A stretch of DNA of 64,000 nt from the NCBI RefSeq assembly GCF_000340215.1, contig NW_006921533.1, positions 8,531,282-8,595,281 of the forward strand, read 5' to 3'. Below are positions 38,076-46,384 of this stretch, in pieces (positions within the stretch are counted from its first letter, which is position 1; every line of letters begins with the position of its first letter). The notes beneath the pieces are model-generated. The model did no database searches. It was given only the letters and a program-made list of their open reading frames with translations, and had not been told where the DNA came from. Origin of the DNA: Pseudocercospora fijiensis CIRAD86 (lineage: Eukaryota > Ascomycota > Dothideomycetes > Mycosphaerellales > Mycosphaerellaceae). The position numbers and the translations under genes are program-made.

Positions 38076-38272
38076 TATTAGGGCCAAAGAGGCTATACGT
38101 AACTAGTATGTAACTAGGCTAAGTAAAGCTAGGGTCTTAGTGCCTTAGGCAGGGCTTAGCGCTTAGCGTTAGGCTAACTAGCCTACCTTCCTCCTTCTCC
38201 TCCTAGATCTCTATCGAATACTACCTATACCTACTACTACCCTATCTACCTACTAATATAACCCTTCTTATA
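38076..38272 (+). repeat. Element C 3' LTR
   Basis: 197-bp copy of 10646-10842. It is preceded by a partial extra copy of its own first ~26 bases (38050-38075, TATTAGGGCTAAAGAGGCC). Contains TGCCTTAGGCA at 38141-38151. Followed by TSD ACTTT. Confidence 0.88.
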
Positions 38273-38277
38273 ACTTT

Positions 38278-38940
38278 ATATTCTTAAGCTTATAATTCTT
38301 AAAAATATTTGCTTTTGGATTTTAAGACTAATAGTAGGCGTATTTAGATAAGAATCTCAATATAGATTAAAACTAGGTAAAACCTTTAGTTCTAGCTTTT
38401 AGATTACTAAAAATAGTGTTATAAGGCTTAATAAATACTAAAATCTAAAAGTCTTTCTTTTAGACTTTTAGGCTAATCTTAGTAGATAACTATAATAGTT
38501 TTACTTAATTTCTAAAAATAGATAGAAAATAGAGTATCTTTGTTTTATATTATTAAAGTATAACTCTTCTATATAAAAAGATATACTAAAGAGAACCTAG
38601 TAAGAATTTAGGTTCTAATAATATTCTTTTCTAGATTATATTACTAATAGTAGCTATACTAGAATAAAAATCTAGAACTAGATTTTTTTTAAACAAAACT
38701 ATAAGACCTAGATCTTGGATTACTAATAACAGTATACTAAGGCTTAAAAAACACTAAAATTCTAAAACGTCTAACTTAAAGTTTTAAGCTATATAGCTTA
38801 TTAATTTAGGAGGGAACGACTAAAAATTTCAATATTTTCTAAAGATAGACCTAAATTAAAGTATCTTTGCTATATATTGTTTAGCTATAAGTCCTCTAGA
38901 TAAAAAGATACATTAAAAACAATTTGTAGGGGCAAAGATT
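38278..38940. repeat. AT-rich repeat, two diverged copies, right arm
   Basis: 38278-38645 is inversely related to 10285-10640. 38645-38930 looks like a second, diverged direct copy of the same unit: both halves contain GATTACTAA, then GCTTAA(T/A)AAA, and later TATAAAAAGATA or GATAAAAAGATA. No coding capacity. Origin unknown, possibly an old element reduced by RIP. Confidence 0.5.
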
Positions 38941-39517
38941 GTACTATGTCGCTGCGGTAAGAAGTGCTGCATTGAGCCTCTGGTACGTATAGGCCTCCCT
39001 ACACTGGCTGAAGCTCTACTTTTGAGGCCTACCCCGGCAACGATTCGAGTTATGCCTTTATCCATGACGCCCTAGCCTGATCACAAGCTGTAGCGAAAAC
39101 GTCATTGCTGATCGACAGTCAGTCTGGAAGTAGTACGTATCTCGCAACTCGGCGCATCTGATCGTTTCGCCCTTCCGTAGCATGAAGTGTTTTCAGTCAG
39201 ATCCAGCAGCTTCCTCATAGCACTGCCAATGTTAAATTACCAACTAAGCTGAGACAATCTGCCGCCGACCACACCGAGTTCCACGCACGTGAAACCGGGT
39301 CTGCAGTGAGCCCATCGTCGACACCAGCTTCTTCTAGGAATGGTGACATACACCGACTTTTCCGCATAAGATGATATTTGTTGGAAGGGGGCCCGGCTTC
39401 TCGGCCCGCTCCTAGCTCTTCGTGACTAAGCCTTGAATGAAGACTCTCGCCCTTAGAAGTTGCTTTTGATATTCTCATGCTCTGAAGCGGGCAAGATCCT
39501 CACAACAAGACTCAGCA
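38941..39517. other. Transition to normal-composition DNA; no gene recognised
   Basis: At about 38940 CpA and TpG return abruptly and GC rises. Short frames here have no protein-like features I can support. It includes the 3' flank of the zinc-finger gene. Confidence 0.5.
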
Positions 39518-40342
39518 CTACACCTCCCCCTCCTCTTGATACCTACCCTTCCCCTTCTTCTGCACGCTATACTCCCTCGCAGCACTTCTCAATTCCACAT
39601 TGTCAGGCCACAAACCCTGCTCATCAGCCTCCGCGATATCCCTCCAAGCATCGTTGATAAGATCCCTCAACGGCTTCAAAGCCGGCCTTTGCTCTCTTGG
39701 CATCCTCGCAAAGACTTCCAACCTCTCCGTCCTCCCCTCCGAACTCTGCCCCACCACCTTCTGAATCCGTCTCTTCCAGCAACCTTTGTGATGCTTGAGG
39801 GCATCTTGCATGTCGTCGAACGACTTGCCGCATCCTCGACATCGAAATCTCACCACCGTTTCGAACTTGCCTTGTTCGCACAGCAGTCTCGCGGCGTCTT
39901 GCATTCGCATACTCTTTTCTGCGTCGCGGGTCGTTTGGTGGGCATATGGACAGAGTTCTGGAGCTGACCAGGGACAGAGGTATGAAGGCCAGAGAGGACA
40001 TCTTGTGCTTTTCAACTGCTTTGGGTGATCTGGTGCTGTAACATCAAGTTGATGCCCGCCTGGGATGGAAGGTGGTGAAGAGGGCAGAGTGCGCCAGACG
40101 ATGGTGGGATAAAAGTGGTGAGGGCGAGGACACTTGATGTCGGGTGGACAGGCTTCTCCCCGAGCCCAGGAGAGACAAGTCTGTTCGTTGGGCCGGATGG
40201 CGAGGATCTCTTGTTGAGCTGAATGAGACATGTGTGAAGGTCTGGATGTGTGGAGTGGCAATCGCAATATTGATGTAGGAGTGCATCTTGTGAAATGAGG
40301 CACACGATCCTGGATCTGCGGTATCTCGTGCAAGGTCGTCAT
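39518..40342 (-). CDS. CCCH and C2HC-type zinc-finger protein, uncharacterised
   Basis: Frame open on the minus strand to 40441. Start set at 40342 because that ATG has AAAG before it and because earlier ATGs run into the 3' end of the next gene (stop at 40383); 40231 is an alternative. The 274-residue protein has a CCCH finger near residues 56-75 (C-x8-C-x5-C-x3-H), a second Cys/His cluster about 115-135 (C-x7-C-x7-C-x3-H), and a C2HC-like finger about 168-188 (C-x2-C...H-H-x2-C). CCCH fingers usually bind RNA, so an RNA-related role is possible. The C-terminus is acidic then basic. No introns needed. Family not recognised beyond the fingers. Confidence 0.65.
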   Translation of the reverse strand: MTTLHEIPQIQDRVPHFTRCTPTSILRLPLHTSRPSHMSHSAQQEILAIRPNEQTCLSWARGEACPPDIKCPRPHHFYPTIVWRTLPSSPPSIPGGHQLDVTAPDHPKQLKSTRCPLWPSYLCPWSAPELCPYAHQTTRDAEKSMRMQDAARLLCEQGKFETVVRFRCRGCGKSFDDMQDALKHHKGCWKRRIQKVVGQSSEGRTERLEVFARMPREQRPALKPLRDLINDAWRDIAEADEQGLWPDNVELRSAAREYSVQKKGKGRYQEEGEV

Positions 40343-40382
40343 CTTTCTGTACAATATGGACATATGTGAATGCGATGCTCTC

Positions 40383-42122
40383 TCAGCCGTACCAGATGCC
40401 GGTCGGCGAGCTAGTTCTGATGACTTGGTCACGGAGACCATCACGCACGATACGCTCTCGAAGCCGTTCGATTGTCTTCTGATCTTCTTCGAATTTTGAC
40501 TTCTTGTCGTCTTCTGCGCTGCTCTTCTGCCAGAATTTCCAGCTCCTGGACTTCGCCACAGGCTGTTCGTGGTCCGCCAATCGTTGCAGCATGGCTTCCC
40601 AATTGCCGACGCCAGTCAGCAAACACTCTCTGCACTTCTTCTTCTCGGTCTCGCTCTCTTGGTCGGATGAAGATGCAAGACTGGGCTTCGCAAGCTGTGC
40701 ATCTGCTATGGTCACCGCCTGTTTCGTCCATGCTAGGCCTTCTTCGGCAGCATGCTTTTCAAAGATGCTCTGACTGCTGGAGGCGAAGATGATCTCGCCA
40801 ATGTACAGCATCAACTCTGAATCGGAGCAGCTCGGCTCGGAGGACGTGCGGATTAGAGGCATGTCGCCTGAAGGGGGTGGGTCTGGAAAGTGGGGAGGCA
40901 CGAATAGGAAGTTCCAGAGACTGAATCCAGGCTTGGTCGGTTCGGGCTCGGGGAAAGGAGAGATGGGCGCTGTTCGGCGAGCGCGCAAGACGGAGATCAG
41001 GATCGGCAACGACTCTGAGATCTTTCCGGTCCTGGCCTGGTGTATGGCCAGGTCTGTGATTGCACGAAGCAAGTTTGGCGTGATGTTTGCCGCACCTTCT
41101 TTGAGAGTTGAGGTCTTCGGATCAAGAACGTCCACAGGTTGGACCCCATTTGGCAGTGCTGCAGTGGCCATGTCGACACGCCACTTGTACATCTCCAACG
41201 CAGCCTCATTCAGTCCCTTGATTTCGAGCCAGTTCGCATAGCCCAGAGCAGCATCAAGCTTCTGGCCGGTAGTAAAGCCACGGCCGGTCAGGACGCGCAT
41301 GTAAAAAGTCTCAGGCGCAGGGAATGGAGGCACGCAATCTTCCTCCCGTGGCGCTGTTTTCATGTATGGTGGCGTAGGTCGAGGATCCGGATTGCTTGGT
41401 CCAATCATAACATCTCTCGGGAAGACCATTCCTCGTGTCTGATCAAGCACCATGCCATCAAGATGCTCTGCTGCCCTGGCACAGCCCATGATGGCCTCGA
41501 AGTAGCCTGCTCTCCACGGCCAGGTCTTGGCGCTGATATCGAAGCCACTCCTGCCAACCCCAGGGATCAATATCTCCTCGCCGTCAGCGACCTCTAGCAG
41601 CCCCTTTCCTTCCTTCTCCAAATCCTCCAGCCTCGCCAGTAGGTTCACATATCGGGTGCCAACCTTGGCCCAATCGACGATGCCACCCGTTTGGCCGCTT
41701 GTTTCTGGATCGCTGAATGCCCTGGCGGTGCGTAGCAGCTGCCGTGTCCCAAACCGCCACTCATCAGGCGTTGGGTTGGTGCGCTCATCGACCTCGATGT
41801 TGTAGCCAAACCACGCCACTCCCAGCAGGACCACCGCGGTCCAGCCTGTGGCCGTCCATCTTGCGGCCAGCCACAGTTGTTGACGTGCAAATCGTCGATT
41901 TTCTGTGGACAGTAGTCTTGCTATTGGTGCATTGGGACGTCTGTATGATGGCAGTGGCAATGGCTGCGTGAGATATGGCAGCTGTGGACGCGGCGCCCGG
42001 GCGGCGATGAGGAGGAGCTGAGTTTTCTGGGTGAATGGCCGGGGTTTGGGTGGTGATGGTGGTCGCAGCGGGCGTATGGCAGCTATTCGGGCTGACGGGA
42101 GGCGATATGGGAGGGAGAGCAT
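40383..42122 (-). CDS. Mitochondrial-type single-pass membrane protein with helical-repeat-like domain
   Basis: The frame is open to 42218 but has no ATG there; the first ATG is at 42122, giving 579 residues. The N-terminus (1-70) is rich in Arg, Pro, Ser and poor in acids, like a mitochondrial presequence. One membrane segment lies at about 89-107 (WTATGWTAVVLLGVAWFGY). The rest is soluble and helical, with TPR-like spacing (residues 290-480), and ends in a Lys/Glu-rich stretch. It resembles a fungal family often labelled 'MFS maltose permease', a name that does not fit one membrane segment. Likely inner mitochondrial membrane with the large domain in one compartment. Divergent from the VMA22-like gene, sharing a promoter of about 170 bp. 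Confidence 0.65.
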   Translation of the reverse strand: MLSLPYRLPSARIAAIRPLRPPSPPKPRPFTQKTQLLLIAARAPRPQLPYLTQPLPLPSYRRPNAPIARLLSTENRRFARQQLWLAARWTATGWTAVVLLGVAWFGYNIEVDERTNPTPDEWRFGTRQLLRTARAFSDPETSGQTGGIVDWAKVGTRYVNLLARLEDLEKEGKGLLEVADGEEILIPGVGRSGFDISAKTWPWRAGYFEAIMGCARAAEHLDGMVLDQTRGMVFPRDVMIGPSNPDPRPTPPYMKTAPREEDCVPPFPAPETFYMRVLTGRGFTTGQKLDAALGYANWLEIKGLNEAALEMYKWRVDMATAALPNGVQPVDVLDPKTSTLKEGAANITPNLLRAITDLAIHQARTGKISESLPILISVLRARRTAPISPFPEPEPTKPGFSLWNFLFVPPHFPDPPPSGDMPLIRTSSEPSCSDSELMLYIGEIIFASSSQSIFEKHAAEEGLAWTKQAVTIADAQLAKPSLASSSDQESETEKKKCRECLLTGVGNWEAMLQRLADHEQPVAKSRSWKFWQKSSAEDDKKSKFEEDQKTIERLRERIVRDGLRDQVIRTSSPTGIWYG

Positions 42123-42294
42123 TGTGCTGTATGTTTCAAGACGATCGTTCTTCGCAGTGGATGATGGAGAGATTGTGCCGCACGGAAATGTCTCGGCGGG
42201 GCTCGGAGCGGACTTCACCTACACCTCCACCACTTCCACCACCACCACCACCTCCTCGCCTCCTTCTCCTACATTTCCACCGCATCCACACGAG
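42123..42294. promoter_or_regulatory. Divergent promoter between mitochondrial-type gene and VMA22-like gene
   Basis: 172 bp between two divergent ATGs. Contains a C/T- and ACC-rich run on the plus strand (42219-42290) typical of fungal promoters. The VMA22 frame stays open through it, so a longer N-terminus is possible but would overlap the other gene. Confidence 0.45.
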
Positions 42295-43047
42295 ATGCGC
42301 GGCCAAATAGCTGTCGCCGATGTGCTCGGCCATACCGATAATGAAGCGGCAGAAGCTCCCAACCTCACCGCACTGAACGACCAATTAGACTCACTGTGGA
42401 CACGATATCTGCACTTTTTACACCAGTACACCCATGCCCAGGCATCAATCAAGAAATACATGTCGTCCGGCTTCGTCTCTCTTGCCCACGCAAACTCCCA
42501 ATCCGCTGGACGTGGTCGTCGATATGGCCGGGACTACTATGATGATCGAACCTCGGCGACCACGAAGGTAGAGGTTTTCGCCGAGGACGATGGCAGCCTG
42601 CCACAAGCAAGGATCGTGAAGGTAGCGCGGGAGGTCGTGGATGATGACTTTGAGATCGTGGAAAAGACTGAAGCTGCCAGTGTTGGAGGGCTTTCGGCCA
42701 AGGGTGAAGCGTTGGATGAAGTGAGGACTAGCTCTCTGCCTACACCAGAAGCCGCACCTGAACCCGACAGCAATTTCACAGAGCCAAATAAACCTGGAAC
42801 TTCTTCTGCAAACTCAATGCTTACCAATAATGATCCAACTCGCTGGTTTGGCATTCTGGTTCCGCCTTCTCTCCGCCTAGCCCAGAAATCCTTCATGTCG
42901 GCTGTGCTGGGCGTGGATGCCTTCGCTCAAGCAAGTAATGCTGCGCGTGGCATGAGAGATGTCGAGGTTGATATTAGAAAGCTGAGGAAGACTATCAGGA
43001 AAGCCGAGAAGGCGCAAGGTCATCAAGTGGAAGGTGCGGTACGTTGA
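42295..43047 (+). CDS. vma22: V-ATPase assembly factor, VMA22/CCDC115-like
   Basis: 250 residues from the ATG at 42295 (GAG before it). An N-terminal helix (about residues 20-60) has the L-D-x-L-W-x-R-Y-L-x-F-L-x-Q-Y pattern of Vma22/CCDC115, followed by SLAHAN. Near residue 180 the family's DPxRWFGILVPPSLR motif is present, and a C-terminal basic coiled coil (about 215-240) follows. Vma22 works with Vma12 and Vma21 at the ER to assemble the V0 sector of the vacuolar proton pump. The middle (75-170) is acidic, low complexity. No introns. Confidence 0.82.
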   Translation: MRGQIAVADVLGHTDNEAAEAPNLTALNDQLDSLWTRYLHFLHQYTHAQASIKKYMSSGFVSLAHANSQSAGRGRRYGRDYYDDRTSATTKVEVFAEDDGSLPQARIVKVAREVVDDDFEIVEKTEAASVGGLSAKGEALDEVRTSSLPTPEAAPEPDSNFTEPNKPGTSSANSMLTNNDPTRWFGILVPPSLRLAQKSFMSAVLGVDAFAQASNAARGMRDVEVDIRKLRKTIRKAEKAQGHQVEGAVR

Positions 43048-43748
43048 TCATGTAGGCAGGGCCTGGCATGAAATGCAACCTCAAAATGCCGCCACACATC
43101 GCCCTTGGGAATCATGGGATGTCAGATCGCGACAAAGCCTTGTAGCGGATGGACTGGGAGAGTGGAAATCCTCGTCGACTGACTCGCTCTTGTGGTGATC
43201 TGCACGCACCTAACCGCCCGAGCTGACATCTGGCATTTCGCGCGGGTGACACCGAAGCAAGCAGCAAGCCTTGCCGAGTACTCTGAGTGTATCTCTTCCG
43301 GTGAGCTCAGGTGATTGAAGTTGGGAACCAAAGCGTTGCATGACGATTCTCTTCCACGCCTCTGGCAGGTCACTCTGTCAGCTCGATGATAGCAAACGTG
43401 ATCCTCTGGGCTGCCACAACAGTCATGCTTTCCCGTGGTCTTGTGGTGAGCACTGCAACTTCTTGGTACAAAAGAATAGCTCTGCAGCCCACTGCGTCCA
43501 TATTCTGATATCCAGCCACAAGGAACGACCCAATACGAACTGCAGTCAACGAAGCTCACACATACGCATTGAGGCGAAGCACAGTACACTGAATCACCTC
43601 AACGACTATCTACTGGTTACTGGACAGCGAGGACAGCTTTGCTCTTCACGTCTGGGACACTGCCTGTGCTTGCTCCTCGCATCCCAGACCATCATCAGTA
43701 GCAGCCTCTTCTCAGACCCACATCACCCACAACTTGCAGACACCAAGA
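43048..43748. other. Intergenic, no gene recognised
   Basis: About 700 bp of normal composition between two plus-strand genes. Minus-strand frames here lack protein-like features. Probably holds the promoter of the following gene, with C/T-rich sequence just before its ATG (43680-43735). Confidence 0.5.
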
Positions 43749-46082
43749 ATGACATCTTTCGGAACTCCGTGTACTAAAGACATCATGAGTGCCCCACTCC
43801 TCGAGGAAGGCCTTCCAGCGACAGACTGTCGCTTGGAGAACGGCGAAGGCTATGCAGGCACCAACACCCAGCGTGCCGAGCTCTCCAACAAGTTGTATCG
43901 CACTGCTCGTGCGATGGCCATGGTTACCGTCCTCTGCCTCGGAATTCTTCTACTCTACCATGATTGCAGCATCAACAATGATCTTGGTAGCCTCGACAGA
44001 CTCCAGGCAGATTCGTCCTCGAACCAAGAGATCGATGTTGACACCATTGTGGAAATCAATATGGTGGCTCTTGCTGGCCAAGCCGCTGGTGCCACATTTG
44101 CTCCAGCTGACACATCACTTGGCGAGAGTTCTACTGCTGATCGGAAGGATCACTACACTGGATACATCTCAGAAGGTCTTTCGCCCAACTCAACCAGCGA
44201 TATCAGAAAGTCTGGCGGCGACTCGGGATCCCAGCAGGAACGTACCCACGAACAAAGAAAGGCCCAAGTTGACCAAGGCAAATCTCCTGCCCATCTCGCG
44301 CCGGCGCCTCCGCAGGGCCAAGACAGCTCATCTTCTGCGGACGCATCATCGACAGACGATTCATCTTCCTCGGAGTCTTTGGGTGGCCGTTTGACGTACG
44401 AGCAGGCAGTTGCAAAGGGTGAAAAGTACATCCAGTTGATGAAGCAGCAGCCCCAAAGCAAAGACCAGGCGCGATCGTGGACAGAGAAGGAGGTACGAGA
44501 TCAAGGCTGGGTGGGTCATTCAGAATCTGGGTTGTTTCACACCCCGAGCGGAATTGTTACTCTCCTGAAAAGCTTTGCGCCCCAATTTATTACACCCTCG
44601 AGTCAGATTCCCTCAGACTGGCGACACACGCACAAAATTGAGGGCTCTTTCTTCAAAAAGCCGATCCTGCCGACACAGGCATTCTATCAGCAGATCATCA
44701 ATGCCCGAGCAGGAGTCATTTTCATTACGAATGCGCGTGGACCGAGGGCGGAAGGCGCAAAGCGGAACCCTCCCGGAAGTCGACTTCCAGAGTTACAACA
44801 CGTGAGCGACTTCTCTTACATGGCCTGGTCAGAAGCGGCGAAAGCATTCAAGCGATCGCGAAAGACGCTGCAAAAGGTCGTTCGGTGCTCCATCGACAAT
44901 AAAGATACGAAACACATCATTGCCAAGGTCACCAATGAGGCAAAGCCTGCGTCTCTGCCTTATGCCAAGCGTATGAGCTTCAAAGCTGGTTCGGAGCAGT
45001 ACTGTGCTCTTCTTGGCACTGAAAATGGCGTTGGTGTGGCATACCTGCTGGCGGAGCATCAAACGAGCCTCGGATGGAAGGTCGTTGATAGCATCGAAGT
45101 CTTCTACGATGAAGGATATGCCTACATCGTGTTCAACATCCGAGATGCGATACCGAAATCGGACAAGTCTGGCGCTGCTGGTCCATCGCAGCAGAGAAAG
45201 ACAACTCGTTCAAGCTCTGGTCTCACAACAACCGGCGAGAAGCGCTCTGCGGACACGCATCTTGACGTACCATCGGCCAACAACCAATTGCACAAGAGGT
45301 GGCCATTCATCTACGGTAATATGAATAATGTTGGAGCCAAGAATATCGGTCAAAGGAATGCATTGGACCTCATTGATGCCTCTTCGCCTAGGGCCAGCTG
45401 TTCACGATGGGTCGACGCCGATAATCTTCGCGCTGAACGATTTCAGCTTACGGAGTCTCAGCCCTACCGTACAGACAGGCTTACTGTTGCTTCCGAGGCT
45501 GTTGCGAAGATTATTCCAGCTTTAGTACACGTGCCTGCACCTCAGGTGTTCTATCGTGTATGGAGTCGAACGATTCAACCAAAGTTGTCACTGAGTGCGT
45601 TTCACCATACTAATTTGCTACTGAGTACCGGGAAAGTAGCGAGGGTGGCGGGGAATGCTCAACAGAACATTGTCGCCTGGCACGATATGGCATATCTCTC
45701 GCGACTGGAGGCCATAGGTAACGGACAGATGAGGCTATTGAAGCACATCATCAAGGCAGACGTCGACATCCCTACCGCATTTGACATTCTTGCGGAGTTA
45801 ATGGGGAGTTTGACGCCAAACTTAGACGCACGAAGAACCTATGTGGAAGGCACCAGGGAATTCTTTGTCCTTCTGGGTATAGTTCCCGGGCAAGAAGTCA
45901 CTGAATTTCTCCTAACCCACAGAGAAACCCTGGGTATGAAGAAGGTCAGCCAAATCAGTCTCTGGTATGAACAAACCGGTGGACACACCTTTCCGGTTCT
46001 CTGGTACGAGCTGCATGATGTAGTACAGCCAATAGTTAATCCACCTGGATGGAGAGATGCGTCTGGATCTCGGCCACAGTGA
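43749..46082 (+). CDS. Type II membrane protein with tandemly duplicated unknown domain
   Basis: First true ATG is 43749 (AGA before it), giving 777 residues; 43785 is an alternative. A short cytosolic N-terminus, then a signal-anchor membrane segment (about residues 53-71), then a Ser-rich acidic stalk (about 185-212). Two related domains follow, about 290-466 and 593-757. Both contain (Y/F)xxLLGxxxGxxVxxxLxxHxxxLGxKxVxxIxxxY near their ends. The linker between them has two KR sites (residues about 498-499 and 516-517) that Kex2 could cut in the Golgi, freeing a 16-residue spacer and separating the domains. No introns. Domain not recognised; function unknown. Confidence 0.7.
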   Translation: MTSFGTPCTKDIMSAPLLEEGLPATDCRLENGEGYAGTNTQRAELSNKLYRTARAMAMVTVLCLGILLLYHDCSINNDLGSLDRLQADSSSNQEIDVDTIVEINMVALAGQAAGATFAPADTSLGESSTADRKDHYTGYISEGLSPNSTSDIRKSGGDSGSQQERTHEQRKAQVDQGKSPAHLAPAPPQGQDSSSSADASSTDDSSSSESLGGRLTYEQAVAKGEKYIQLMKQQPQSKDQARSWTEKEVRDQGWVGHSESGLFHTPSGIVTLLKSFAPQFITPSSQIPSDWRHTHKIEGSFFKKPILPTQAFYQQIINARAGVIFITNARGPRAEGAKRNPPGSRLPELQHVSDFSYMAWSEAAKAFKRSRKTLQKVVRCSIDNKDTKHIIAKVTNEAKPASLPYAKRMSFKAGSEQYCALLGTENGVGVAYLLAEHQTSLGWKVVDSIEVFYDEGYAYIVFNIRDAIPKSDKSGAAGPSQQRKTTRSSSGLTTTGEKRSADTHLDVPSANNQLHKRWPFIYGNMNNVGAKNIGQRNALDLIDASSPRASCSRWVDADNLRAERFQLTESQPYRTDRLTVASEAVAKIIPALVHVPAPQVFYRVWSRTIQPKLSLSAFHHTNLLLSTGKVARVAGNAQQNIVAWHDMAYLSRLEAIGNGQMRLLKHIIKADVDIPTAFDILAELMGSLTPNLDARRTYVEGTREFFVLLGIVPGQEVTEFLLTHRETLGMKKVSQISLWYEQTGGHTFPVLWYELHDVVQPIVNPPGWRDASGSRPQ

Positions 46083-46384
46083 GCCTATACTTCAAACCAC
46101 AATTTTCCTTCACGGCCGGGAGTTCTGGAGTCAGCGAGAAATGTGAATGTGAAAGAATTTGGGAGGGAAACAGACTGCTGAATATGACTGCATTCCATCG
46201 GCGTCTATAGATGGTTCAATCTCACGTGTCACATCTGCATTGACTGGAGTTTTGCTCGAGACAGCTGGTATTTGGTTAGAGATCATTACTACGACGGTAT
46301 TTCTATATCTCAGCTGATGACCCGACTCTATCATATACCAATTATACCATGCATCATCACAATCACCACTACCATTCCCCGCTT
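46083..46384. other. Convergent intergenic region
   Basis: 302 bp between the stop codons of two convergent genes. It contains the 3' ends of both; no gene seen. Confidence 0.6.

Larger units (their letters stand above)
10646..38272 (+). mobile_element. Element C: RIP-degraded chromovirus, split by elements B and D
   Basis: 197-bp LTRs at 10646-10842 and 38076-38272 are flanked by a perfect 5-bp TSD, ACTTT (10641-10645 and 38273-38277). After subtracting B (6521 bp plus TSD) and D (13872 bp plus TSD), element C is 7224 bp, a normal gypsy size. Plus-strand gag, protease, RT, RNase H, integrase and chromodomain can be followed through RIP stops. B interrupts gag; D interrupts the 3' noncoding part. 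Confidence 0.9.

Noticed and set aside
43122..43589. 155-codon minus-strand frame upstream of the duplicated-domain gene
   Set aside because: Composition and Cys/His content look random, no ATG context or family resemblance; left as intergenic.
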